Shown here piece by piece: positions 23,630-34,218 of a DNA stretch of 64,000 bases (within the stretch, counting starts at the first letter, position 1; each line of letters starts with the position of its first letter). Made by a program: the position numbers and the translations under genes. The notes under the pieces were generated by a model. It was given only the letters and a program-made list of their open reading frames with translations. It was not told the origin of the DNA and ran no database searches. Origin of the DNA: Zopfochytrium polystomum (taxonomy: Eukaryota > Chytridiomycota > Chytridiomycetes > Chytridiales > Chytridiaceae); assembly GCA_025765615.1 (NCBI GenBank), contig JAIVFJ010000099.1:62001-126000 (forward strand), read 5' to 3'.

Positions 23630-23738
23630 TTGCTTTCCTGACTTGTCTTGTTGTCATTGGTATCATTGGTATCATTGTATTACTAATTGCTCTTTCTGGA
23701 ACTTTCTTTGAGTCTTGACAAGGAAGACTCTCAAAAGG

Positions 23739-23745
23739 TATAAAA
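23739..23745 (+). promoter_or_regulatory. TATA box of the gypsy-type LTR
   Basis: TATAAAA lies about 110 bp downstream of the HSE-like array; the same spacing is kept at 47,309 and 51,105. Transcription would start about 25-30 bp further on. Confidence 0.6.
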
Positions 23746-23893
23746 GGGGGATGGGGGACCTGTCCCATCCCTCAAGTGAATTATTGTTTCCAATACATTC
23801 ATCACTCCTCTCAGTTCCTTGTCTGCCTTGTCCTGTCCTGCCCTGTTCCTGACACAGTTGGAATTTTGCAGGATGGAAGACATGGTTGTGGAC

Positions 23894-24158
23894 TGTTAGG
23901 CGGAACTGACTGGTTAGCAGCAAGAGGCACAAGACAAACCTGAACCTATTGTCACTGTCAGTTATCGTTCTCATGATGCCCATGGGAAGAGTGAGCCACT
24001 GCCAATGCAGACCCAGGTGATGGCTTGCGCTGTTTGACAAATACTCCAAGTCTTACTGGAATGGAAACCTGGTGTAAACAGTTTTCCTCCTCCTCTGCTC
24101 AAGCACATGAGTTTTTTTCCCTGTGCCAGTCACAAATAATTCATAACAGAGTTTTTCT
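23894..24158 (+). mobile_element. Copia LTR, partial
   Basis: Starts TGTTAGGCGGAACTGACTGG and aligns with the LTR at 12,106. It has an internal deletion after GTGCCAGTCAC and lacks the last ~100 bp. Confidence 0.7.
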
Positions 24159-25368
24159 CTGTTCCTGGGTTTGGAATGTTTCTCTTTGTTTCTAAGCACG
24201 AGGGATAGTTACCCTTCATAGTGGATGCTGCACGTGCAGGTGTTGTAGAGATACCGTCTCCTCTCCAAATTGAGGGAGAGTGTTGGTGTATGGCGATGGT
24301 GCTGGGGCTGAAGTAAAGCAATTTGGTCCCAGTGTTACTAGGCCCAGGGAATGCAGGCTTACCGCTTTAGACACTGGGGGACGCCTTGGGACCCAATGCA
24401 TAGGTAGCGTAACGATGGTACCGCCTACATCTGTGACTGGAGGTCATGTGGTAGGCGTGTGACTTGTGGGAGACGAGAAGCGTGGGAAACAAACTAAAAA
24501 AAAAAAAAAAACAAAAAAAAAAAAACACCACATTTGTCAAATCCCAAACATCAAAGGTGCAGTCAAGCGCCAACAGAAGTAATCATCCCCTAATTGATTC
24601 CTATCAAATTGCCGAGGTAAGCAGAATGATGTGTTGCCCAACCCTAGAAGCAGCTGTTTTCTTTCACAGTTCTGTTTACGCTATTTTGGTGCACAGTGAC
24701 GCATATCACATATCACATTTGACAGGTCGCCCCTCCGATTTGGAGGCTTGACCAAAAAAAAAAAATAAAGGCGATTCTGTTTCCAAACAGTAGAACTCAA
24801 GACATATGCAACTTGTCTACTTTGGATATGTTTCTTACATATCACACCAATAGTATTCGGTGGATGAATCAGCTTTGCACATTTCTTCACAAATTGGATC
24901 AGAACTGATTAGTTTGAGCCACGGAAGGAGGCCAGCCTCCTACGTTGACAGCGACCTTGTCGCCACCGTGCAACCTACACAAAGTCTGAAGCCAACGAAA
25001 AGAGTGAGGTAAAGACTGCAGTGACAACCATTTTAGCTTTCCTTTCCAAGGCTTTGAGGTTTTAATCCACCCTTCCCGTCGAAAATCGTTCTCCAGAAAA
25101 AACAACACAGCGGTCGAGAAGCGTTTACCCCATATGAGAACATACCGGCAGCACGCACGCACGCGCGCACCCTGCTAATGGTTATGACGAGCGGGGAAAA
25201 CCGGGACGGCACCTTCCCTTTGGAAACGAGCAAGACGAAGACACGTTTCCTGACGTTTTCTTTCTATACTGTTCTGTCAGTCTGTCTGCCGGTCTGTCTG
25301 CTTGCCAGCTCTTTGCACATCTATTCGTTGAAAAGGGAAAAAAAGAGAAACAAAAAGAGTCCGCGATC
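24159..25368. other. Intergenic repeat debris, no gene seen
   Basis: Contains a partial repeat shared with 12.9-13.0 kb (near 24,330-24,410), an A-rich run at 24,495-24,526 and scattered short ORFs without coding character. Confidence 0.45.
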
Positions 25369-27587
25369 ATGGCCGTCGTCGCCGCCGCCGCCGCCGCCCC
25401 CTCTGCCCTTGCTGCTCTGGGCGCCTCCTCCTCCACCTCGTCGTCATCCTCGTCGTCCTCCCCGTCGTCCACTGTTTTTGCCTCGACCTTGATGTCGTCG
25501 CTGGACCGCCATGCAATCAACGCCGCAGCAGCAGGAAAGGAGGCGATAATGACGGCGACGACGATGACGGCGACGATGGCGTCGATGGCTTCGAGGACGG
25601 GGTCTCCACCTTCACCTTCCCGAGATCTCGCCGCCCCGACTTCATTTTCGTCACCAGCGTCCTCCACCCACAGCGCCTCCTCCTCCTCCTCCTCCTCCTC
25701 CTCCTCCGCTTTCCCCTCATCCCCCTCCCGCCCCAGTAATCCGTCACATCCTCAATTCGCCCTCACCCCGTACTCCTCCCAAGTCCACAACCGCAGCAGC
25801 CATCGACACTCCCAGAACCACCACTACCACCATTCCTACACGCACCAGCCGCAGCAGCACCTGATTGTCCTTCCCGCCTCTTTGACGACGCAGTCGTCCA
25901 CACCGACATCGGCAGCGGCGGCGGCGGCTTCCCGCGGCGTGTCGTTTTTTGACCCCTCGCGGTTGATCCACATCTCGACGCCGTCGCCGCTGGTCACGGT
26001 GCCAACCGCATCATCCCCGTCCTCGACCTCATCGCCGCCGCCGCCGCCGTCGTCGCGGCCGTCGTCCGTCGCCATCGGCGGGCTGGCGGGTGCCGCGACG
26101 GCCGGATTCTTGGAACTGTTTTTGTTTCATCCAGTTGACACAGCCGCGAGTGAGTGTGCCGTTCCTCTATTTCTCTCACACACGCACGCACCACACACAC
26201 TCTGTCTCTTTCTCTCTCTCGCTTTCCTCGGTCCGCCTCAACCCTGTGCGGATTGGCTTTCGCGCGCTGGCGTTGGGTGGGAGGAGAACCGACCCATTCG
26301 AGCAAGCAAGAAAAAGCGCAAAAAAGACAGCGCGAAGAGGGCGGGCGGAGAAAGAAAGAGAAAATTTGAGGAACAGACAACCCATGACGCCGTCGCTGAC
26401 GCCCGACTTTCCCCACAGAGCGCCTCATACACCACCGGGGAAGGAACTTTCCTCGAGGCTCTTCCTACAGGGAGGCCGCGATGGGTCTACGTAAAATCAT
26501 CTTCAAGGATGCCGCGAATAAGGGAAACCTGAGGGCGCTGGCGAGCCTGTACCCGGCGTTCGGGTACGCCGTCCTCTACAAGATGCTTCAACGGTGCGCG
26601 CGTTTTTCCGTCCGGCCTTGACACTATTCTCGCAAGTAGTACAGAACAACCGCGCTGACCCTATCCCCCACGCCCCTGACACTGACACTAGGTCGCTGCA
26701 GTTTGGTGTCCACCCGATCGTCAACGCGCACATCAGAACAAACTACGGCCCGTCTTTCACGCGCACGGTCGGCGACACGTGGGCGAAAACCCTGATGGCC
26801 GGCTCCGCCGGCGTCGCGATCGGCATCGCCGAAGTCGTCCTGCTCCCCCTCGACGCGCTCAAGGTCAAGGGCCAAACCGGCACCAAAATGCTGTCCCACG
26901 CCTCCTCGCCACCGGCGCCGTCGGCGCCGCCAACGCCGCCTCCGCCGCCGCCGCACGTCCCCGCTGCTGCCGCCACCGCGACCACCACCTCCCACCTCGC
27001 GTCGGCGGGTGCGAGACACCTGCACGCGGCGGCGGCACCACCGCCGGTGCCACGGCCGACTCCTACTCCGACGACGACGGTGGCGCACCTCCTGCGCAAC
27101 CCCTTGCTCCTCGCAAACCTGTACCGCGGGGCGTCGTGGACCGCGGCGCGCAACGCGTTCGGCTGCTTTGCGCTGTTTGGCGCGTCGACGCTGGTCAAGG
27201 ACCAAGTGTTCCACCACTACGCGCCGCCGACGTCGGCTTCCGCGTCGCCGCCTCCGCCACCACCCGTGTTTGAGCTGTTTGTCGCGTCGCTGGCGGGAGC
27301 GACTGCGTCGATCGCGGTGGCGGCGCCGCTGGACGTGGTCAAGGTGCGAGTGCAGGCGTCGCCGTTGGACGCGCCGGTGTCTGGGTTCGCGGGTGATACG
27401 AGGGTTGTTGGCGACGGAGGGGATGTGGGCGCTGACAAAGGGCATCGTGCCCAAGCTGCTGGCGTCGGCGCCAAAGGTCACGTTTTCGTTTACGGTGGCG
27501 CAGGCGCTGGCGGCGTACTTTGAGGAGCGGTTGGGCGGCGGCGGCGGCGGCGGCGGTGGTGGGGGGACTCGTGGCGGGCGGCATTGA
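25369..27587 (+). CDS. Mitochondrial carrier, Yhm2-like (citrate/2-oxoglutarate type), three exons, with apparent frameshift
   Basis: Exons are 25369-26149, 26419-26593 and 26692 onward. All three carrier signatures are present: HPVDTAAKR, PLDALKVK and PLDVVKVR. The segments LASLYPAFGYAVLYKMLQR, ARNAFGCFALFGAS and GIVPKLLASAPKVTFSFT match the Yhm2 subgroup of inner-membrane carriers, so citrate/2-oxoglutarate exchange is the best guess. Three features are odd. There is a Ser/Ala/His-rich N-terminal extension of roughly 230 residues. Pro/Ala-rich loops are inserted after the second signature. At 27,390-27,393 one extra base separates VSGFA from VIRGLLATEGMW, so the last ~65 residues lie in another frame. 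This could be a sequencing error or a disabling mutation. The gene ends in poly-Gly. Confidence 0.8.
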
Positions 27588-28320
27588 AGGAAAGCGGGGT
27601 TGGCGGGGCGATTGTTAGGCGTGTCGAGGAGGAGGAGCTTGGGGTGAGGAATTCGTATTTTTCGTTCTTTCTTCTTCTTTTTTCTTTCTTTCTTTTTTTT
27701 TTTTTTTTTTTTTTTTCCCTGTCCCCCCATCTTTTTATTCAAAATAATCTTCTGGCGGGTCACCTCACTGGTTGTTTGACCGACAACTGTCGCCAGCTTC
27801 CTTCGAAAAGTTAGGGTCGGGGAAAGGGAAAGCGAGAAGCTTCGTTTCTGGAGGGTCGGGAGGAGGACCAAGGGGGGTTATTGCAAAATACATAGAATCA
27901 TCATCATCGCCGCAAAAGCAGACGGTTAAAACTCCAGTGGTTGCCAGAGACCGCGGCCTTTTTGCCCCGTTCTCCCAATTTGGTTTGCAAACTTTCTCCT
28001 CCTCCTCCGTGTTTCTGTTCTGCTCGTTGCTGTTCTCACCATCCCCAAGAGCACTGACTGTGACTGGCCTCACACTCCAGACAAAGCCGAATGCAATCAA
28101 CCAATCGTGTGTTTTCTTCTTGATTTTTTTTTTTTTCTTCTTTGTCACACTGCAAAAGCAGTGCGTAGTGGTAGGAGTAGTGGGTAGTAGTAGTAGTAGC
28201 AGTAGTAGTAGTAGTAGTAGTAGTGACAGTGGACATTGTTGGTGACCTTGCGGTTATTTAAATGTTCTGTCCCTCTGTCCTTGTGTTCGTCGTCGTTGTG
28301 CGCGATGGGACAATCCCACG

Positions 28321-28355
<35 letters not shown>

Positions 28356-28651
28356 CCACATCACTCGGTCACATGAACTCAATCAAGAAAAGAAAATAAG
28401 AAAATAAGAAAATAAGAAAAAAAGAAAAAAAGAAAGAAAAAAAAAGAGCCCAGCCTTCGAACCCTTCCCCTCACCCCCCAAAAAACACGCACAACAGCAG
28501 CAACAACAACACACAACAAATCCCCGGAGCCTTGGCTCTCTCTCCACCGCCACCCACCCCACCCACCCACCCCAACTAACTACCACCTCCCTTTTCCCCC
28601 CAGTGATCCACCCCCGCCGAGTTTCTATCCATCAAACAACGAATAAGGTCC
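27588..28651. other. Intergenic with T-tract, TAG and CA microsatellites
   Basis: T-rich tract at about 27,690-27,716, (TAG)n at about 28,180-28,224 and (CA)n at about 28,324-28,353. No coding sequence is supported. Confidence 0.55.
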
Positions 28652-31508
28652 ATGCCATCATCCCCCGCCGCCTTGCCGGCGCCGCCGTTCTCGTCGCCGC
28701 CGCCGTCGTCCTCCTCCTCGCGCCGGACAACACCCTCCGCCGCCGCCACCGCATCCGCGTCCCTGCGCAAGGGCCGCCTGCTGTCCACCCTGGCCTGCCG
28801 CCACTGCTCCGAGCGCGCCCTGCTGCGCGTGATGCTGCTCGTCGTCGCCGCCGGTGAGGGCGCGTGTGTCCTTTTTCTCTCCCACGCGACCCCGTTCCGC
28901 TTTATTTTTATTTTTATTTTTATTTTTATTTTTATTTTTTTTGTGGGAAGAGAAAATACTAGTTCCACCATCCTCAACTCGCTTTCCCCGCACAACACAC
29001 AACAACACAACACCCCCCCAACCCCAACCCCAACCGAAAACAATCACCGGAAACAAACCCCCCCCCCCCCCCCCCAAGGCTGCGTGCTCCTCCTCCCCGT
29101 CCTCTACTTCCACAAACTCGGCGGCATCATCGGCACCGGAGGTCGGGGATTCGTTCCCCACCACCACCACCCGGCGCAGCTCGCGCAAGCCGCCGACGAC
29201 CGCGCGGCGGCGGCGGCGCCTGCGGTCCCTGCGCCGCGCGTTTGGGTCGAGAGCGGCGGCGGCCGGAGCGGGGGCCGTGGCGGCCGCGGGGGGCGGGTCG
29301 CGAGCGGCGACGGGGGCGGCGGAGCGGGTGGGGCGGGCGGGGCGGCGGGGGAGGGTGCAGAGCGGCGGCGGGAGGAGTGGGTGCTTGCGCAGGCGACGGC
29401 GGCGGGGACGGGCGAGGAGGCGCGGGAGGTGCGGGGAGAGGAGGATGTGGTGGAGGCAGATGTGGGTGTCGGCGGGCGGCGGCGCGTGGGCGGCGGGTGG
29501 ACGTGGGGCGATGACGACGGGGGGGACGGCAGTGACGGCGGAGAAACGACGGGGACGACGACGACGACGACCCCTGCGACGCCCGAGCGCGGGCGCGAGA
29601 CGCCTGGCGGTGGCGGCGGCGGCGGCGGCGCGGGGCAGGCGGCCAAGGGCGTCACGGCGGCGGCGGCGCCCGGTGCTGCTGGCGCCCAGCCGGTCCTCCT
29701 TCCCGCCGGGTGGTACATTGTGCAGCAGACGAGCCGGCGCGGCATCGGCAACAGCGTTGCCGAGTGTGAGTTACTGCCATCCGTCTTTCTCTCCGTCTTA
29801 TGCGCTTTTTTTTTTGTTCGGACTGAAACCAAACCTCAACCCCCCGCTAGACAACTTTGGCATGCACCTCGCGCTGCACTACAACCTCACGCGCATCCAC
29901 CGCGACCTGCGGTGCGCGCGCATCCCGCTTTCGGCGTGCGCGGACCTGTTCCGGCTGGCGTCGCTGAACGACGCGGGCGGCGGCGTGTCGGACGAAGGGC
30001 TGGCGGCGGCCGAGGCCGCGGGGTTGTTTTCCGCCGAGGGGCGCAACCGGATGATCGTAGTCGACGTGCCGGCGCTGAAGCGGGCGAAACGGTCCGGCGG
30101 TGGTGGTGGAGGCGGCGGTGGGGGCTGGCGCGAGGTGGTGGAGCGCGAGCTGGGGCGGCTAAGGGCGGAGTCGTCGGCGGCGGCGGCCGGGGGTGGGGCT
30201 TCGGGTGAAGGGGTGGAACGGGTGGTGGTGAAGGTCGTTGGAGCGGCGGCGTCGCACGGGTACGCGGACACGTGGCGGTTCTGGAGCGGGGCGTACCGAC
30301 GGGCGCGGCGGCTGGGCGTTGGAGCCGGCGGCGCGGGGTGTCCGCTGGTGGCGGCTGCGTCCGGTGGCGGCGGCGAGGAGCGGCTGTTACACGTGGCGCT
30401 GCACGTGCGGCGCGGCGACGTGCTGCGGTACGCGACGCGCGGGGCAAAGGGGTATAGCGCGCGGCTGGCGCGGCTGCGGTTCACCGCGGACGAGTGGTTT
30501 GTGGGCGTGGTCCGCGCGCTGGTCGAGCGCGCCGGCGTCGACCGCGACCGCGTGGTCGTGCACGTCGTGACGGACGGCAGCCCCGACGACGTGGCGGCGC
30601 TGATCGACGCGCTGGCCGGCGTGCTGGCGGGGAGCAGCGGCGGCGGCGGCGGTAGCGGTGCTGGCGTGACGTCCGGCGTGCCCGCCGCCGCCGCGCACAG
30701 GCTTGCGGCGCGGGACTCGGCGGCGGCGGGCTTGGGGCGAGACTCTGGCGGCGGCGGCGGCGGGAGGATCGCGGTGCCGAAGCCGGCGGAGGGTGCGCCG
30801 TGTCTTGACGGGGACGACAACGAAGACGCGAACGCCGTTGACGCGGACGACGACCGCGACGACGACGACGACGATGACGACGACCGCAAAGGCTTCAGCG
30901 GGTGGTCGGACGAGGAGAGGGCTGCGTACGACGCGCTGTTTGGCGCAGACGGGCCGATCCGGTCGCCCAAGCTGCTCCTCGCACGACGTGGCCGCGGCCT
31001 CTCGCGGCGCGACCCTTCCGCCGCCGCCGGCACCGCCGCCACCACCACCAACAAGGACCGCCTCGCGCACCACCACCATCACCACCACCCGCGCGTGCGG
31101 TTCCACGGTGGCGCGCCGACGCAGTCGCTGCACCTGCTAGCGGCGGCGGACGTGCTAGTGGGGTCGAAGAGCGGGTTCACGCAGCTGGCGGCGGTGATCG
31201 GGGCGGGGCTGGGTGCGGCGGTCAAGGTGGTTCCGGACGCCGAGTGGCCGCGGTACGACGGGATCCCGAACGTGGTCAAGGCGTCGGAGCGGATTTTGGA
31301 CGACAGCAACAACAACGGCGGCGGTGGCGGTGGCGAGGGCGGGGGCGGCGAGGCGTGGGCGACGGCGCTGGGACAGCGGCTTCGCGACGCGCTCGGGGTC
31401 TTGGTCGCCGAGTACAAGGGCGAGGACCAAGGGGCGTGGACGTGCGAGGGGCGGCCGCCGGCTGTCGTCAGGTCGGCGGTGGAGTCTGCGGTGCGAGCCG
31501 TTGTGTGA
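28652..31508 (+). CDS. Type II membrane glycosyltransferase with HVRRGD motif (fucosyltransferase-like), three exons
   Basis: Exons 28652-28853, 29079-29765 and 29851-31508 give 848 aa. The first intron splits an N-terminal membrane anchor, ERALLRVMLLVVAAG then CVLLLPVLYFHKL, preceded by a basic cytosolic tail. A long Gly/Ala/Arg-rich stem follows. The catalytic part begins RRGIGNSVAEYNFGMHLAL and carries HVALHVRRGD near residue 480, the HxRRxD pattern used for GDP-fucose binding in several fucosyltransferase families. SLHLLAAADVLVGSKSGFTQ lies near residue 730, similar to their C-terminal motif. Large Gly/Ala/Asp insertions break the domain, including poly-Asp near 30,850 and poly-His near 31,070. 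Golgi location is inferred. Donor and acceptor are unknown; O-fucosyl or alpha-1,2-fucosyl types are candidates. Confidence 0.6.
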
Positions 31509-32006
31509 AGCTTTGGCCCGACCTTTGCTGGAGGGGAGGGGATTGGATTCACTTAGAGTATCTTTTTTTAGAGCTAGAGCTAGAGCTAGAGCTAGAGTTG
31601 GAGCTGGAGTTGGAGAAGCTGCCCAGCACTTCTTCTTCTTCTGTAAAATATCACCCGTCTGGTATTGATCGGCATCTCGTCCATTGCCGCAAAGGGAAGA
31701 GGAAATAAGAAGAGCGCCGAAGGTATGGGAAGGCGCAAGTTGGGCAAGGTTCAGCGAAGCAAGGTCCAATGGTCGAGATTTTTTCCGTAATTACTTTTTC
31801 TTTTCTTTTTTTTTTTTTTCTTCCTGACCCATCGGATGAAGGCCGATGAAGAAAAACGGTCGACACAACCTAAAAAACCAATGAAAAAAAAGGGGGGGGG
31901 GGAAAAAAAAAAATTCAAGGAAACAATCAGAAGCAAAAGCGCGTGGACTCTTTTCCTTTAAATTCGAATTGACCCCCGCCGCGCCCCAAGCCCGCCCTAT
32001 CCTCTT
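31509..32006. other. Convergent intergenic region
   Basis: Lies between two converging stops. It contains a GAGCTA hexamer repeat at about 31,568-31,612 and T, G and A homopolymer runs at 31,790-31,915. Confidence 0.5.
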
Positions 32007-32362
32007 TCAGAGCTTCAGCGACTCGACCAAGCTCGCGGCCGTGTCCCTGACGGTGGTGTCGAGCGACCTAAACTTGATGCCGAGCACCTTTTCGGCCTTT
32101 GCGCTGACCTCGTTGGGCCACGGGCTGGACGGCGGGCCGTCGACGGGGAAGCTGCGGTCCGGGTAGGCGGCGCGGAGGATGTCGAGGACCTGGTAAAAGG
32201 TGTGGTGGCCGGCCGAGAGGACGAAGCGGTGGCCGGCGGCCTCCGGCACCGTCATGGCCTGGACGTGGCCGATCGCCACGTCGCGCACGTCGACGAAGCC
32301 GCCGGCCATAGGGATCACGATCTTGGGCGCGTCGGCGGTGAAGTAGTCGGCGATGAGTTTGC

Positions 32363-32399
<37 letters not shown>

Positions 32400-33399
32400 T
32401 TGGTGGAGGGGGGGGGGATGGGAGGGTGAGCGAGAAGTTCAAAGTTGCGGTGGCGATTCGCTTACCGAGGTGTTGACTTCCTCGACGGACGAGACTTTTT
32501 GGAGGAGCGGCCCGTAGATGAAAGGGGGGTTGCAGACGGCGAGCTCAAAGGAGCGAGGGGCGGCTTTCATAAAGTCCCACGCGGCCTATGGAATATGGGT
32601 GTGGAACCGGTCAGTCCAAAACAAGCCCGTCGTCATTCGCACTCCCAGAGTTCCTCCCACGGTTTCCGCGACAGCGATTTGCGGCTCCGTCCTTCCTGAC
32701 TGCAAAAAAAAAAAAAACACACGCGCGCACACACACACACACACAACACACACACACGCGCGTACCCTTTCGGCGAGCGTCTTTGACGCGACGTAGGCGG
32801 TCTGCGGGGACGTCTTGTTGCCGTCCCTTTCGAGGCTGCGGACCGATTCGTCGTTCCAGTCTTCTTCGGTCAAGCCCAAGGGCGAAGCGGGGGTGGACGT
32901 GAACACGGCGGCCATGGACGACGTGACGACGACGCGCTTGACGGTGGGCGCGTGAGCGGCGACGGACCGGAGGACGCCGGTGGTGCCCTTGACGGCGGGG
33001 TCGATCAAGTCCCTGTAGACGTCCTGAGTTTTAAAGTGGAAGGGCGACGCGCAGTGGATGACGTAGTCCGCGCCCTTGACGGCGTCGTCGAAGGCGCCGG
33101 CGTCGGTCAGGTCTTTGACGACGGCGAAGGACAGGTTTGCCGGGTGCGGCAGGACGGTCTTGAGGTGCTCGGCTTTGGCGAGGGAGCGCACGGTGCCGCG
33201 GACGTGGAAGCCGCGCGAGAGGAGTTCCTTGGCGACGTGGGCCGCGACGAAGCCGGTGACGCCGGTGACCTGAGTTGTAGAGTATGGTTGGTTGGTAGGA
33301 GTAGTTGTAGTGGTAGTAGTAGTTTGGAGATTAGAGTGACGTTCGATGAGCATGCGTGTGTCAAGGGCGGTCCCCATTCCTTACCAGAACGAGAGGCAT
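32007..33399 (-). CDS. NAD(P)-dependent epimerase/dehydratase-family reductase, copy 2
   Basis: Minus-strand exons 33399-33385, 33269-32766, 32585-32466 and 32363-32007 give 331 aa, with exon lengths 15, 504, 120 and 357 nt, identical to copy 1. Family residues are kept: VTGVTGFVAAHV, HVRGTVRS, CASPF, VVVTSSMAAV, YVASK (catalytic Tyr and Lys), CNPPFIYGPLL. It differs from copy 1 mainly in the C-terminal substrate region (AGHHTFYQVLDILRAAYPDR). The third intron has an A-rich run of about 30 nt directly before its AAG acceptor, where a polypyrimidine tract would be expected. Introns also contain CA repeats. Probably an aldehyde/ketone reductase of unknown substrate. Confidence 0.88.
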
Positions 33400-33595
33400 C
33401 TGTCGATTGTATTGAGTGTTAAGAGAGAAAGAGAGATGGAGAGCTTTCACCCTTTGGTAGGATCTGGGCCACACCCCCGCTACTTATAGGGCGTGAAAAA
33501 AAAAAAAAGCAATAACAACAAAAATTCGCAGTGGGGAAATCGAACACACACACACACACACAAACACACACAGACACACACAGACACACACACAC

Positions 33596-33628
<33 letters not shown>

Positions 33629-33926
33629 GCCACGGATGCGGAAGTTAGTTATGAGCAGCGAGAATATTTATTGGACCAGTCAGCTGACTGAATGAAAGGC
33701 TGACGCGTCCCTGTTGTCAGAAACACCAAAGAAGACGCGGCCTTTTCATATTTTCTGTTACTATTTATTGGTGGATCCGCACAATTATTAATTTTTTTTG
33801 GGGGGGGGGTCTGGACCTCCGTTTGTTTGGTGGGCAAATCCGAATCCGTGAATCTATTAGTGACTGGTCAAGTTAGTTTCAGTTTATTGTCCTTCTTCCT
33901 TCGTTTGTTCGCTTTGAGAGTCGACC

Positions 33927-33990
<64 letters not shown>

Positions 33991-34218
33991 CGCGTCATGA
34001 GTTTCTTAACATTCCATTGCATCTGAGGCGAACGTACTTATGATATTATCGAAGGAATTACAAGCACATACGTGTTTTCCATCAAAGACGTGGGAGGGTT
34101 AAAGAAAAAGAAAAAAAAAATACACAACTCGGAGTGGGATAGGAGGAGCGTGCACAGGGCCAACAAGGAGGGAAAAAGGGGTGGAAAAAAGCCGAAACAA
34201 AAGAAAGCAAAAAACAAA
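33400..34218. other. Intergenic microsatellite region
   Basis: Holds CA/CAGA repeats at about 33,545-33,627, a G run at 33,800 and a (CT)n tract at about 33,930-33,985. No gene is seen. Confidence 0.6.

Larger units (their letters stand above)
23502..23854 (+). mobile_element. Solo gypsy-type LTR with heat-shock-element array
   Basis: Starts TGTTATGAATCACCCTCTGG and ends CCTGTTCCTGACA (TG...CA). It matches the LTR at 47,119-47,425 and the truncated copy at 50,880-51,195. No internal element follows directly; a copia LTR begins 40 bp later. The 5' half is a 5-bp-phased array of GAA and TTC units, followed by a TATA box. Confidence 0.8.

Noticed and set aside
28576..31769. Long minus-strand and alternate-frame ORFs opposite the glycosyltransferase
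   Set aside because: GC-rich codon bias makes opposite strands open; these readings are Arg/Ala/Pro/Ser strings with no domains, while the plus-strand reading has motifs and splice continuity.
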